The notes under the pieces: generated by a model
What the model was told of the DNA's origin: nothing
The model's database searches: none
Seen by the model: the letters and a program-made list of their open reading frames with translations, nothing else
Translations under genes and position numbers: made by a program
Shown: positions 29,332 to 38,858 of the stretch, one piece after another
Layout: each line of letters opens with the position of its first letter
Position numbering within the stretch: the stretch's first letter is position 1
Assembly: GCF_018612875.1 (NCBI RefSeq)
Contig: NZ_JAGGRI010000022.1
Location: 1-56,754, forward strand
From: Lysobacter sp. ISL-50
GTDB taxonomy: Bacteria; Pseudomonadota; Gammaproteobacteria; Xanthomonadales; Xanthomonadaceae
DNA: 56,754 bases
Reading direction: 5' to 3'

Positions 29332-30318
29332 ATGAAGACCCCCGTCCGCGTTGCCGTCACCGGTGCTGCCGGCCAGATCGGCTACTCGCTGCTGTTCCGC
29401 ATCGCTTCCGGCGAAATGCTCGGCAAGGATCAGCCCGTCATCCTGCAGCTGCTGGAACTGCCGCTGGAGAAGGCCCAGGCCGCGCTCAAGGGCGTGATCA
29501 TGGAACTGGAAGACTGCGCGTTCCCGCTGCTGGCCGGCATCGTCGGCACCGACGACGCCGAAGTCGCGTTCAAGGACGCCGACATCGCCCTGCTGGTCGG
29601 CGCGCGTCCGCGCGGTCCGGGCATGGAGCGCAAGGACCTGCTGCTGGAAAACGCGAAGATCTTCACCGCCCAGGGCGCGGCGCTGAACAAGGTCGCCTCG
29701 CGCGACGTCAAGGTGCTGGTGGTCGGCAATCCGGCCAACACCAACGCCTACATCGCGATGAAGTCGGCGCCGGACCTGCCGGCGAAGAACTTCACCGCCA
29801 TGCTGCGCCTGGACCACAACCGCGCTCTGAGCCAACTCGCCGCCAAGGCCGGCGTCGCCGTGGGCGACATCGAGAACCTGATCGTGTGGGGCAACCACAG
29901 CCCGACCATGTATCCGGACTACCGCTTCGCCAAGGCCGGCGGCGCGTCGCTGAAGGACAAGATCAACGACGCCGCCTGGAACGCCGACACCTTCATTCCG
30001 GTCGTGGGCAAGCGCGGCGCGGCGATCATCGAAGCGCGCGGCCTGTCCTCGGCCGCCTCGGCCGCCAACGCCGCCATCGACCACGTCCGCGACTGGGTCC
30101 TGGGCAGCAACGGCAAGTGGGTGACCATGGGCGTGCCGTCCGACGGCAGCTACGGCATCCCGGAGACGGTGATGTACGGCGTGCCGGTGATCACCGCCAA
30201 TGGCGAGTACACCCGCGTGGAAGGCCTCGAAATCGACGCCTTCAGCCGCGAGCGCATGGACAAGACCCTGGCCGAGCTGGAAGAAGAGCGCGCCGGCGTC
30301 GCTCACCTGCTGGGTTGA
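29332..30318 (+). CDS. mdh: Malate dehydrogenase
   Basis: Malate dehydrogenase interconverts malate and oxaloacetate with NAD in the TCA cycle. The 328-residue protein has the NAD motif [19 protein letters not shown], substrate-loop arginines in [37 protein letters not shown] and the catalytic His in [11 protein letters not shown]. It is the mdh-2/cytosolic-like type common in xanthomonads. I used the ATG at 29332, after GAAGGAAACACC. A strong terminator follows. Confidence 0.96.
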   Translation: MKTPVRVAVTGAAGQIGYSLLFRIASGEMLGKDQPVILQLLELPLEKAQAALKGVIMELEDCAFPLLAGIVGTDDAEVAFKDADIALLVGARPRGPGMERKDLLLENAKIFTAQGAALNKVASRDVKVLVVGNPANTNAYIAMKSAPDLPAKNFTAMLRLDHNRALSQLAAKAGVAVGDIENLIVWGNHSPTMYPDYRFAKAGGASLKDKINDAAWNADTFIPVVGKRGAAIIEARGLSSAASAANAAIDHVRDWVLGSNGKWVTMGVPSDGSYGIPETVMYGVPVITANGEYTRVEGLEIDAFSRERMDKTLAELEEERAGVAHLLG

Positions 30319-30356
30319 TCGAAGCGCCGGGCGCGGTTCGGCCCGGATGGATGCAT

Positions 30357-30391
30357 GAACGGGGCGGCTCAGGCCGCCCCGTTCTTTTTTT
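30357..30391 (+). terminator. Rho-independent terminator after mdh
   Basis: GAACGGGGCGGC (30357-30368) pairs with GCCGCCCCGTTC (30373-30384), then seven T's. It lies about 40 bases after the mdh stop. Confidence 0.92.
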
Positions 30392-30410
30392 CGGATGCCG
30401 GGCGGTTTTT

Positions 30411-30553
30411 GTAGGAGGGGCTTCAGCCCCGATGCTTTTGTTTCAGATGTGGGAGGGGCTTTAGCCCCGACGCCCTGCGCACAGATCGCCGCGGTCTGAA
30501 ACAAAAGCATCGGGGCTGAAGCCCCTCCCACAAAAGCCCCTCCCACAAAAGCC
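30411..30553. repeat. Family B inverted repeat with 33-base perfect arms
   Basis: 30415-30447 is the exact complement of 30495-30527, with a shorter degenerate unit in the loop and a second partial copy of CCCCTCCCACAAAAG at 30537-30551. It lies between the mdh terminator and the response-regulator gene. Confidence 0.85.
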
Positions 30554-30634
30554 GGCAAAAGCCGGCGCGGCCCCCGGCCCGTGGCGGAGCGTGTAGGATC
30601 GGTCCCGCTCTCAGCCCGAGGGGTATCCAGTCCG

Positions 30635-31309
30635 ATGAGCGCAACCCTGCGCCTGTTGATCGCCGACGACCACCCGATGTTCCGGGCGGCGCTGCGCTAT
30701 GCGCTGGGCGAGATCGCGCCCGGCGCGCAGATCGTCGAGGTCGCCAGCCAGAGCGCATTGGAAGCGGCCATCGCCAGCGGCGGCGAATTCGACCTGGCCA
30801 TGCTCGACCTGATGATGCCCGGAGCGATGGGCTTCTCTTCGCTGGTCTACGCGCGCGGCGAACGCCCCGAGCTGCCGGTGGTGATCATTTCCTCCAACGA
30901 ACATCCGCGCACGATCCGCCGCGCGCAGCAGTTCGGCGCCTCCGGCTTCGTGCCCAAGTCGGCGCCGTCCTCGGTGCTCGGCGAAGCGGTCAACGCCGTG
31001 CTCGCGGGCGAAGTCTGGTTTCCCTCGCAAAAGGCCGATCGCGACGAAGGCGACGCGCAACTCGCCGATCGCCTGTCCCAGCTGACGCCGCAACAGATGC
31101 GCGTGCTGCTGCGGCTGGCCGACGGCCTGCTCAACAAGCAGATCGCCTACGAGCTGTCGCTGGCCGAGAACACCGTGAAGATCCACGTCACCGCGATCCT
31201 GCGCAAACTCGGCTGCCACTCGCGCACGCAAGCCGCGGTGCTGGTGAAGGGGCTGGCGCTGGACGAAGACGGCGCCGGCCTGCACGACGACGCGCTGCGC
31301 CTGTCCTGA
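30635..31309 (+). CDS. NarL/LuxR-family response regulator
   Basis: This 224-residue regulator has an N-terminal receiver (IADDHPMFRAALR, phosphoacceptor D58 in MLDLMMPG, Lys in FVPKSAP) and a C-terminal LuxR HTH (about 155-205, LTPQQMRVLLRLADGLLNKQIA, ENTVKIHVTAILRKLG). It is probably a DNA-binding transcription regulator. I used the ATG at 30635. It converges with a small Cys-rich protein gene nine bases away, and a hybrid histidine kinase lies just beyond on the opposite strand. The two may form a two-component pair, which is inference from proximity. Confidence 0.9.
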   Translation: MSATLRLLIADDHPMFRAALRYALGEIAPGAQIVEVASQSALEAAIASGGEFDLAMLDLMMPGAMGFSSLVYARGERPELPVVIISSNEHPRTIRRAQQFGASGFVPKSAPSSVLGEAVNAVLAGEVWFPSQKADRDEGDAQLADRLSQLTPQQMRVLLRLADGLLNKQIAYELSLAENTVKIHVTAILRKLGCHSRTQAAVLVKGLALDEDGAGLHDDALRLS

Positions 31310-31318
31310 GCCGCGCGC

Positions 31319-31723
31319 TCAATCCCGCGCGATCGGGGTATCCACGATCAGCGCCGGATCGAGCAGGCGAATGCGCCGGTCCACGAAATAACCGCCGCCC
31401 TCGGTGTAGTGCAGAAAAGCGCGCCCGCACTGGCGGCATCGCCAGACATCGCAGTGATTGCACGGATAGCGGTCGATCGCGATCGGCGCGTCGGCGGACC
31501 AGTAGTGCGTGCCGCGCGGATGGTATTCCTCGACGCTGAGCTCGTAGTCCGGCGCCGCGATCAAGGTGGCGATCCGCTCCAGCCGCGACTGCGGCAGATC
31601 CATCGGCATGCTGGTCCAGGCGATCGGCGCCGGCGCGACGCAGGCGCAGGCGCCGGTAATCGCGGCCGAGTCGCGCGCCAGCGCGCGCAAGGCGGCGAGG
31701 TCGAGCAAGGGCAGGTCGGGCAT
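31319..31723 (-). CDS. Conserved hypothetical protein with four-Cys zinc-ribbon-like motif
   Basis: I do not recognise this 134-residue protein. It has a C-x2-C-x4-C-x2-C cluster (C88, C91, C96, C99) in YPCNHCDVWRCRQCGRAF, which suggests a bound zinc or iron. A second pair, GACAC, lies near residues 25-28. There is no signal peptide or membrane segment. I used the ATG at 31723 because the sequence upstream is not protein-like. It lies 120 bases after the hybrid kinase on the same strand and might be co-transcribed with it. Confidence 0.7.
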   Translation of the reverse strand: MPDLPLLDLAALRALARDSAAITGACACVAPAPIAWTSMPMDLPQSRLERIATLIAAPDYELSVEEYHPRGTHYWSADAPIAIDRYPCNHCDVWRCRQCGRAFLHYTEGGGYFVDRRIRLLDPALIVDTPIARD

Positions 31724-31843
31724 GACGCGTGCAGGGGAGGGCGAAGCCCAGTGTGCTACCGAATCGGGTCCGGCGCGGCGGCCGTGGGCGTGCGACGCCG
31801 ATACCGACCGTCCCGGCAAACTGCGGGTTTACCGACGGCGCGC

Positions 31844-34507
31844 TTACAGGCCCATGCCGAGCAACCGCGTCGCCAGCGCGCGCAGCGCCGCCGGTCGCAG
31901 CGGCTTGGGCAGGAAACTCCAGTCGCGTTCGGCCGCGCGCGTGCGCAGCGACGGGTCGGCATCGGCCGACATCAGCACCACCGGCGGCATGCGTTTCCAC
32001 TTGGCTTCCAACTGGGTACCCAGTTCGAAACCGGTGCTTTCGCCGAGCCGGTAGTCGAGCAGCAGCAGGTCCGGCATCGTCGCCGACGAGGCCTTGGTCA
32101 GCGCCTCGGCGGCGGTGCCGGCGGTTTCGACCGCGCAGCCCCAATCGCCAAGCAAGCGCTGCGCGGCCTGGCGCGAATGCAGGTCGTCGTCGATCACCCA
32201 CACCCGGCGGCCTTGCAGCGGCGAATCCTGGTCCTGCGCGGTAAGGCGGTCGGCCGCGGCGAGCGGCGGCGCGGTTTCCGGCGCGGACGGGGCGGCCTGC
32301 GCGTAGGGCACTTCGAGCGAAAACACGCTGCCGTGCCCGGGCCAGGAGCGCAGGTGCACGCGATGGCCGAGCAACAGCGCCACCCGGCGCACGATCGCCA
32401 GACCGAGCCCGGCGCCGCGCTGCGGCGCTTCGACGCCGGTGTCCAGGCGCTGGAATTCCTCGAAGATCAGTTCGCGCTTGTTCGCCGCGATGCCCGGGCC
32501 GGTGTCCCACACCTCGATGCGCACGCGGCCCGGCAAACGCCGCGCGCCGATCACGATGCGGCCGTCGCGGGGAGTGAATTGCATCGCGTTGGAGACGAAG
32601 TTCTGCACGATCCGGCGCAGCAGCACCTCGTCGCTGTCGATCACCGCGCTGGAGGCGATGCAGTGCAGGCGCAGGCCGCGCGATTCGGCCAGAATGCGGA
32701 ACTGGCTGTCGATGCTGGCGAACAGGCGCGACAACGGCAGCGCGGCGCGGCGCACTTCCAGCGCTCCCGATTCCAGGCGCGAGATGTCCAGCAGGCTGGA
32801 CAGGATGTCGTCCTGCGCGGCCAGCGCGGCCTCGATGTGATCGCTCAGCTCGCGGCCTTCCGCATCGCTCACGCGCCGCCGCAGCGATGACAGGTACATG
32901 CGCGCGGCGTTCAAGGGCTGCAGCAGATCGTGCACGGCGGCGGCGACGAAGCGGGTCTTGGAACGATTGGCGCGCTCGGCCTCGCCCTTGGCGCTTTGCA
33001 GATCGCTGGTGCGCTGCTCGATGCCGCGTTCCAGGCTGTCGGCCAGCGTGCGCAGATCGCGCGCAGCCTGCTTGTAGGCGGTGATGTCGGCGTAACTGGT
33101 GACGAAGCCGCCGTCGGGCATCGGATTGCCGCGGATCTCGATCACCGTGCCGTCGGGGCGTTCGCGCTCGTGCAGATAAGGCTGGCCGCGCTGCAGATGA
33201 TCCAGGCGGCGCCGGATCGCGTCTTCCGGATCGGCGCCGAGCAGGCCGCGGCGCGCGTTGTAGCGGATCAGGTCTTCGATCGGCCGGCCGACCTGCAACA
33301 GCTCGGGCGGATACCGGAACAGCTCGGCATAGCGCTGATTCCACGCCACCAGCCGCAGTTGCGCATCGACCACGCTGACGCCCTGCGGCAAATGTTCCAG
33401 GCTCTGGCCTTCGCCCAGGCTCGCTTGCCGCGCCGCGTGGACCACGCCGTCCTGGGCGTTGCGCAACGCTTCGGCGTGGTGCTCGACCATTCGCTCCAGC
33501 TCCTGCCGGCTGCGCAGGCGCAGGCTGGCGATGCGGTTGCGCTGCATCAGCAGCAGCGCGACCGAGACCAGCAGCAGCCACGCGCCGGCGGCCACCGCGC
33601 GCGCGATCCAGGCGGTGCGGATGCTCGGCGTGGTGTCGCGCAGCAGGTGCAGGGTCCAGTCTTCGCGCGGCAGGTGCAGCGATTGCCACAGCATCGGCTC
33701 GCGCATGCCCGGCTCGCGCAGGCGCACCACGCGCGCACCGTCGCCGACTTCGCGTTCCAGCCGGAACGAGGCCGGCCGCAGTTTCTGCCCTTGATACTGG
33801 CGGGTGCGCTGCAACTCGCCGTTTTGCGCCGGCGTCGGTGTGCGCAGCATGCGGTAGCGCCATTGCGGCTGCGCGGTCAGGAACACCACGCCGTTGGCGT
33901 CGCTGAGCAGGACCAGATCGCCGCGTTCGCTCCAGTCCGAGCGGATGTCTTCCAGCTCGACCTTGACCGCGACCGCGCCGACCGCGCCGCCGCGTTCGTC
34001 GTGGATGGCGCGGGCGATGAAGTGGCCGGGCACGTGCGTGGTCACACCGATCGCATAGAACTCGCCCGAGCCTTCGGCCATGGCTTTCTGGAAATACGGG
34101 CGGAACGCGTAGGAATGGCCGACATTGCTGTTGGGCAGGTCCCAGTTGCTCGCGGCCAGGCCGATGCCGTTGCCGTCGATCAAGGTCAGCGTGCTGGTGC
34201 GGTTGGCGAAATTGAGCTGGACCAGTCGCTCGTTGGCGCGCTGGCGCTGGACGCGGTCGGCGGGATTGGCCAGGGTCGCGCGCAACTGCGGGTCCAGCGA
34301 CAACACCGCCGGCATGATCCGGTAGCGATCGATGTGCTGCTCGATCACCTGCGCGCGCTGCGCCAACAGCACGCTGGCCTCGCCGGCCTGACGCTGCAAG
34401 GCCTGCGAATAGGCGATGCGGCCGACGATCAGCATGGTCAGCAACGCGCCGGCCAGCGGCAGCACGATCCACAGGGCGGTCTGGAGCTGGTGGCGGCGGG
34501 GGATCAA
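31844..34507 (-). CDS. Hybrid histidine kinase with DctB-like periplasmic sensor
   Basis: A kinase of about 887 residues. An N-terminal membrane helix (WIVLPLAGALLTMLIVG) is followed by a double-Cache-like sensor whose HSYAFRPYFQKAM, SGEFYAIGVTTHVPGHFIAR and DLVLLSDANGVVF blocks resemble DctB. Then come a second helix (AGAWLLLVSVALLLMQRN), a PAS domain (LPQGVSVVDAQLRLVAWNQR), HisKA with H526 (AAVHDLLQPLN), HATPase (QNFVSNAMQF, DTGPGIA, GAGLGLAIV) and a receiver with D818 (LLLLDYRLG). No ATG fits: I propose the TTG at 34507, but the frame stays open through repeat-derived sequence to 34786. It probably senses dicarboxylates, given dctA nearby. Confidence 0.85.
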   Translation of the reverse strand: MIPRRHQLQTALWIVLPLAGALLTMLIVGRIAYSQALQRQAGEASVLLAQRAQVIEQHIDRYRIMPAVLSLDPQLRATLANPADRVQRQRANERLVQLNFANRTSTLTLIDGNGIGLAASNWDLPNSNVGHSYAFRPYFQKAMAEGSGEFYAIGVTTHVPGHFIARAIHDERGGAVGAVAVKVELEDIRSDWSERGDLVLLSDANGVVFLTAQPQWRYRMLRTPTPAQNGELQRTRQYQGQKLRPASFRLEREVGDGARVVRLREPGMREPMLWQSLHLPREDWTLHLLRDTTPSIRTAWIARAVAAGAWLLLVSVALLLMQRNRIASLRLRSRQELERMVEHHAEALRNAQDGVVHAARQASLGEGQSLEHLPQGVSVVDAQLRLVAWNQRYAELFRYPPELLQVGRPIEDLIRYNARRGLLGADPEDAIRRRLDHLQRGQPYLHERERPDGTVIEIRGNPMPDGGFVTSYADITAYKQAARDLRTLADSLERGIEQRTSDLQSAKGEAERANRSKTRFVAAAVHDLLQPLNAARMYLSSLRRRVSDAEGRELSDHIEAALAAQDDILSSLLDISRLESGALEVRRAALPLSRLFASIDSQFRILAESRGLRLHCIASSAVIDSDEVLLRRIVQNFVSNAMQFTPRDGRIVIGARRLPGRVRIEVWDTGPGIAANKRELIFEEFQRLDTGVEAPQRGAGLGLAIVRRVALLLGHRVHLRSWPGHGSVFSLEVPYAQAAPSAPETAPPLAAADRLTAQDQDSPLQGRRVWVIDDDLHSRQAAQRLLGDWGCAVETAGTAAEALTKASSATMPDLLLLDYRLGESTGFELGTQLEAKWKRMPPVVLMSADADPSLRTRAAERDWSFLPKPLRPAALRALATRLLGMGL

Positions 34508-34514
34508 GGTGTTG

Positions 34515-34833
34515 CCGCCGGGAATCGGGAATTGGGAATCGGGAATCGTAAAAGCGAGATCGACGCGGGCTGTGGAATGCGCGGGGAAAAGGTTAAGCGC
34601 GATGAGTGCTGGCGGGGCATCGTGATATCCGCTGCGCGGGCTTGGCTTGCATCGTACAACTGGAAATCGGGAATCGGGGATCGCAAAGGCCGGTGCGCGG
34701 CTATTTGCGGATGGGGTAAGAGGTTCAAGCCAGAGGTCTGTAGCTCTGGCTTTTACGATTCCCAATTCCCAATTCCCAATTCCCAATTCCCGCTTTTACG
34801 ATTCCCGACTCCCAATTCCCGATTCCCGTCCCC
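34515..34833. repeat. Family C tract: GGGAATYGGGAAT-type tandem units in both directions
   Basis: At 34520-34560 there are GGGAATCGGGAATTGGGAAT units ending in CGTAAAAGC. A shorter copy is near 34664-34690. From 34753 to 34833 the complement (ATTCCCAATTCCC repeated) runs in the other direction, broken by GCTTTTACGATTCCC. The two blocks can pair over long distance. They fill the gap between the kinase start and the porin stop and give spurious reading frames rich in Gly, Asn, Phe and Pro. Confidence 0.8.
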
Positions 34834-36021
34834 TCAGAACTGCACCTGCGCCCGAACTTCCATCACGTCCGGATCGGCCGACAACAGGCCCTTGTCGGCC
34901 TTCACCCGCACGTAGTTGGCCTGGAACTTGAAGTGCGTGGTCAGGTACCAGTTCACGCCCACGGTCCAGTCGCGCTGCTTGCCGCCGGCGATGCCGCCGT
35001 CGTCCAGATCCAGTTCGCCGAAGCGCGTCAGCAACTCCACCGCGCCGTAGCCGTGCGCGGGCTTGATGTTGCCGACGTTGTTGCCGGTGTAGGGCCGGGT
35101 TTCGCCGGTCAGCACCCAGCTGCCGGTGACGTAGTAGCCGCTGGCGGTGAAGTCGCGCGCGCCGTTGTCGCGTTCGGCGGTCGCGCGCAGATACTCGGCC
35201 TGCACCGACCACGGGCCGTCGATCCACAAGGCTTCCAGGCCGTTGCGCACGATCTTGTCGGTATTGCGCAGGCTGCCCGAATCGACCAGCCGCACCGGCG
35301 TGAGGCCGTTCATCGGCCGCGCGCGGAAACGCGCGGCGGGGCCGAAATAGGCGCCGCGGCCATCGGTGAAACCGTGCGGGTTCTCGACCGAACCGGTCAG
35401 GCCCAGGTGCACGACGTGATCCTTGTCCTTGACCGGCGTCCACACCGCGCGCCCGGCGGCGGTGGTGCCCGGGTTGTCGCCCTGCAGATCGTGGCCGAAG
35501 AAGTACGCCGCGCTGACCGCGTAGCGCGGACGTTCCATCGACCACTCCACGCCGGTGCGGCGGCCTTCGTAGATCGCCTGCGAGGCGGCCGACTGTTCCA
35601 GCATGCTGACGGTGCGCGAGGCGGCGACGCTCTCCATGCTTACCGGCGTCTTGAAGTAACCCACGCGCAGCTTGCCGTAGTCGGCGCCGAACCAGGCCTT
35701 GGTGTCCAGGCGCAGGGCGACGTCGAGCCAGAGCTTGGATTCGAAATCGAACACCGCGGTGAAATCGTAGACGTCTTTCTTTTTCAGGTTCATGCCGAAT
35801 TCGCGGCGACGGTAGTGGCCGTCGTCGGACAGGTCGGTCGCGGCGGTGCCGTAGCCGTCGCCGGAAAAGTCCACCACGTCGTAGGCGAAGTTGCCGGTCG
35901 CGGAAATCTCCGTGCCGTCGCCGAAGGTGTACTTGGTCGGCCAATCGTCGAAGTTGCCGGCCTGCGCGGCGCAGGGCAACGCGGTCAGGGACAGGGCGAG
36001 GGCGAGGCGATCGATGCGCAT
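34834..36021 (-). CDS. OprO/OprP-like outer-membrane porin
   Basis: This 395-residue protein has a signal peptide (ALALSLTALPCAAQA) and beta-strand-rich sequence ending in ...RAQVQF, with the C-terminal Phe typical of outer-membrane barrels. The segments FDFESKLWLDVALRLDTKAWF and VGYFKTPVSMES match the phosphate-selective porin O/P family. That family includes polyphosphate and phosphate porins, but homologues also carry other anions. Here it lies 133 bases after dctA, so it might admit organic acids; the substrate is inferred from context only. Confidence 0.83.
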   Translation of the reverse strand: MRIDRLALALSLTALPCAAQAGNFDDWPTKYTFGDGTEISATGNFAYDVVDFSGDGYGTAATDLSDDGHYRRREFGMNLKKKDVYDFTAVFDFESKLWLDVALRLDTKAWFGADYGKLRVGYFKTPVSMESVAASRTVSMLEQSAASQAIYEGRRTGVEWSMERPRYAVSAAYFFGHDLQGDNPGTTAAGRAVWTPVKDKDHVVHLGLTGSVENPHGFTDGRGAYFGPAARFRARPMNGLTPVRLVDSGSLRNTDKIVRNGLEALWIDGPWSVQAEYLRATAERDNGARDFTASGYYVTGSWVLTGETRPYTGNNVGNIKPAHGYGAVELLTRFGELDLDDGGIAGGKQRDWTVGVNWYLTTHFKFQANYVRVKADKGLLSADPDVMEVRAQVQF

Positions 36022-36120
36022 GGTCGGTCGTGCTCCAGGGTCGTTGTTACCGCCGTCCTGGCAGCAGGAAATCGCGCCGGGCGCGCTGTGCGGCCGGCCG
36101 GGGAAAGGATGGGGTTGCGG

Positions 36121-36147
36121 CGGCCCGCGCGCGCGGCGCGCGGGCCG
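36121..36147 (-). terminator. Perfect 12-base hairpin after dctA
   Basis: CGGCCCGCGCGC (36121-36132) pairs with GCGCGCGGGCCG (36136-36147) around a three-base loop, eight bases past the dctA stop. No T-run follows on the - strand, so it more likely protects the dctA message or lowers read-through into the porin gene. Confidence 0.5.
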
Positions 36148-36154
36148 ATGGAAC

Positions 36155-37486
36155 TCAGGCGGCCTTGTCGCTCAGCGGACCGTGGTGATCGCTCGGCAGG
36201 TCGGCGTCGAGGTCGAGCGCGCTCGGCGGATTGAGCAGCTCATGATTGAGCTTGTCGCGGTCGAGCTCGTTCTCCCAACGCGCCACCACCACCGTGGCCA
36301 CGCCGTTGCCGATCAGGTTGGTCAGCGCGCGCGCTTCGCTCATGAAACGGTCGATGCCCAGGATCAGCGCCAGTCCCGCGACCGGCACCGCCGGCACCAC
36401 GGTCAGGGTCGCGGCCAGGGTGATGAAGCCCGCGCCGGTCACGCCCGACGCGCCCTTGGAGGTCAGCATCGCCACCGCCAGCAGGGTGATTTCCTGGGTC
36501 AGGGTGAGTTCGACGTTGAGCGCTTGCGCCACGAAGATCGCCGCCATCGTCAGATAGATGTTGGTGCCGTCGAGGTTGAACGAATAACCGCTGGGAACCA
36601 CCAGGCCGACCACCGGCTTGGAACAGCCCAGGCGTTCGAGCTTGCGCATCAGCGGTACCAGCGCCGATTCCGACGACGAAGTGCCCAGCACCAGCAGCAG
36701 TTCGTCGCGGATATAGCGGATGAAGCGCAGGATGCTGAAGCCGGTGAGGCGGGCGATGGCGCCGAGCACGATCAGCACGAACAGGGCGCAGGTGAGATAG
36801 AAGCTGCCCATCAGCTTGAGCAGCGGGCCGAGCGATTCGATGCCGAACTTGCCGATGGTGAAGGCCATCGCCGCGCCGGCGCCGATCGGGGCCAGCTTCA
36901 TGACCATGCTCATGATGCCGAAGAACGCTTTCGACAGCGTCTCGAACAGATCCATGACCTTTTCGCCGGCCTTGCCCATGTGCAGCAGGGCGAAGCCGAA
37001 CAGCACCGCCAGCAGCAGCACCTGCAACAGGCTGCCCTCGCCGGTGAAGGCGTCGGTGAAGGTCTTGGGGATGATGTGCAGGAGGAAATCGACCGTGCTT
37101 TGTTCTTCAGCCTTGTGCGCGTAGCCGATGGCCTCGGCGACCTTCTTCGGGTCCAGATCGGCCACGTTGGCGTTGAAGCCCGCGCCCGGCTTCAGCGTGT
37201 TGACGACCACCAGGCCGATCACCAGGGCGAAGGTCGACACCACCTCGAAATACAAGATCGCCTTGGCGCCGACGCGCCCGACCTTCTTGACGTCGGCGAC
37301 GCCGGCGATGCCGAGCACCACGGTCAGGAAGATGATCGGGCCGATCAACATCTTGATCAGCGAGATGAAACCGTCGCCCAGCGGCTTGAGCTTGACGCCG
37401 AAATCGGGGAAGAAATGCCCGACCACACCGCCGAGGATGATGGCGGCCACCACCCATAGATAGAAACGCGAGGCTGGCGATTTCAT
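36155..37486 (-). CDS. dctA: C4-dicarboxylate/proton symporter DctA
   Basis: DctA imports succinate, fumarate, malate and often orotate. The 443-residue protein matches the family over its whole length: [54 protein letters not shown] (substrate hairpin), [19 protein letters not shown] and [19 protein letters not shown]. Eight or so membrane helices and two re-entrant loops are expected. I chose the ATG at 37486 ([11 protein letters not shown]), 43 bases after kgtP on the same strand, so the two are probably co-transcribed. Confidence 0.95.
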   Translation of the reverse strand: MKSPASRFYLWVVAAIILGGVVGHFFPDFGVKLKPLGDGFISLIKMLIGPIIFLTVVLGIAGVADVKKVGRVGAKAILYFEVVSTFALVIGLVVVNTLKPGAGFNANVADLDPKKVAEAIGYAHKAEEQSTVDFLLHIIPKTFTDAFTGEGSLLQVLLLAVLFGFALLHMGKAGEKVMDLFETLSKAFFGIMSMVMKLAPIGAGAAMAFTIGKFGIESLGPLLKLMGSFYLTCALFVLIVLGAIARLTGFSILRFIRYIRDELLLVLGTSSSESALVPLMRKLERLGCSKPVVGLVVPSGYSFNLDGTNIYLTMAAIFVAQALNVELTLTQEITLLAVAMLTSKGASGVTGAGFITLAATLTVVPAVPVAGLALILGIDRFMSEARALTNLIGNGVATVVVARWENELDRDKLNHELLNPPSALDLDADLPSDHHGPLSDKAA

Positions 37487-37529
37487 GGTTTCGTTCCTGT
37501 AGCGCGACGAAGGGAAAAGGGAAGGGCGA

Positions 37530-38858
37530 TCAGTCGTGATCGATCTGCGAATGCTTGCGGGTGTCGGGCATGAACGCGTAGACCAGCAGCGAGCAGGCGA
37601 TGCAGGCGCTGACGTACCAGAAGAAGCCGGTTTCCATGCCGATCTGCTTGAACCACAGCGCGATCGGCTCGGCGGTGCCGCCGAACAGGGCGACGGTGAG
37701 CGCGTAGGGCAGGCCAACACCGAGCGCGCGGACTTCGACCGGGAACAATTCCGCCTTCACCACCGCGTTGATGGCGGTGTAGCCGCTGACCGCGCTGAGC
37801 AGGATCATGATCAGCCAGAACGCCTGCATCGGCGATTGCGCGTCGCGGATCCAGTGCATCACCGGCACGGTCAGCACGGTGCCGAGCACGCCGAAGGCGA
37901 TCAGCAGCGGGCGCCGGCCGATCCGGTCCGACAGCGCGCCGACCAGCGGCTGCATCAGCATGTACACGAACAGGCTGGCGGCGTTGATCAGCGACGCGGT
38001 TTCCTTGTCGAAGCCGGTGCTGATGGTGAGGAACTTCAGCATGTAGTTGGTGTAGGTGTAGAACGCCAGCGTGCCGCCCATGGTCAGGCCGACCACGGTC
38101 AGCACCGCGCGCGGATGCTGGGCCAGCGTGCGCAGCGAACCTTCCTTGCGCTTGGGCGTGTCGCTGGCCTGCAGCTTGGTGAACGATTCGGTTTCCTGCA
38201 TGTTGCGGCGAAGGTACAGGGCGATGACCGCGGCCATCGCGCCGATCGCGAACGGAATCCGCCAGCCCCAGTCGCGCAATTGTTCTTCGTTCAGGACGAA
38301 CTGCTGCAGCACGATCAGCACCATCAGCGCGAGCAGCTGGCCCATGATCAGGGTGACGTAGAGGAAGCTGGACCAGAAGCCGCGGTTTTCGCGCGAGGAC
38401 ATCTCGCTCAGATAGGTCGCCGAGCTGCCGTATTCGCCGCCGACGCTCAGGCCCTGCATCAGCCTTGCGGCCACCAGCAGGATCGGCGCGAACACGCCGA
38501 TGGTTTCGTAGCCGGGGGTGAAGGTGATGATGAGCGAGCCGGCGCACATCATCAGCACCGACAGCATCAGCGCGGCCTTGCGGCCGCGGCGGTCGGCGTA
38601 GCGACCGAACACCCAGCCGCCGAGCGGGCGCATCAGGAAGCCGACGGCGAAGATCGCCGCGGCGTTGAGCGCCTGCGAAATCTTGTCGCCCTTGGGGAAG
38701 AACACGTGGGCGAAGTACAGCGAGAACGCGCTGTAGACGTACCAGTCGTAGTACTCGACCAGATTGCCGATCGATCCGGAGAAGATCGACTTGAGCCGTT
38801 GTCCCGGGCTCATGGCCGCAGCGCTGAAGGGAATGTCGGCGGTGGTGATCGCGCTCAC
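37530..38858 (-). CDS. kgtP: MFS alpha-ketoglutarate permease
   Basis: This 442-residue MHS-type major facilitator closely parallels E. coli Kgt[81 protein letters not shown] and [12 protein letters not shown]. It should import alpha-ketoglutarate with protons. I chose the GTG at 38858 because AGGAG lies five bases upstream; the frame stays open to 38954 without a better start. It leads a likely kgtP-dctA(-porin) operon and diverges from a TonB-dependent receptor. Confidence 0.9.
   Translation of the reverse strand: MSAITTADIPFSAAAMSPGQRLKSIFSGSIGNLVEYYDWYVYSAFSLYFAHVFFPKGDKISQALNAAAIFAVGFLMRPLGGWVFGRYADRRGRKAALMLSVLMMCAGSLIITFTPGYETIGVFAPILLVAARLMQGLSVGGEYGSSATYLSEMSSRENRGFWSSFLYVTLIMGQLLALMVLIVLQQFVLNEEQLRDWGWRIPFAIGAMAAVIALYLRRNMQETESFTKLQASDTPKRKEGSLRTLAQHPRAVLTVVGLTMGGTLAFYTYTNYMLKFLTISTGFDKETASLINAASLFVYMLMQPLVGALSDRIGRRPLLIAFGVLGTVLTVPVMHWIRDAQSPMQAFWLIMILLSAVSGYTAINAVVKAELFPVEVRALGVGLPYALTVALFGGTAEPIALWFKQIGMETGFFWYVSACIACSLLVYAFMPDTRKHSQIDHD

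Noticed and set aside
27460-30558. A 1032-residue open frame on the - strand
   Set aside because: It runs antisense to the aminotransferase, glutaredoxin-like and mdh genes and through family B repeats. Its translation is Arg/Ala/His-rich with no motifs.
32930-34915. A 661-residue open frame on the + strand
   Set aside because: It is antisense to the hybrid kinase, which has complete kinase motifs, and its translation has no recognisable domain.
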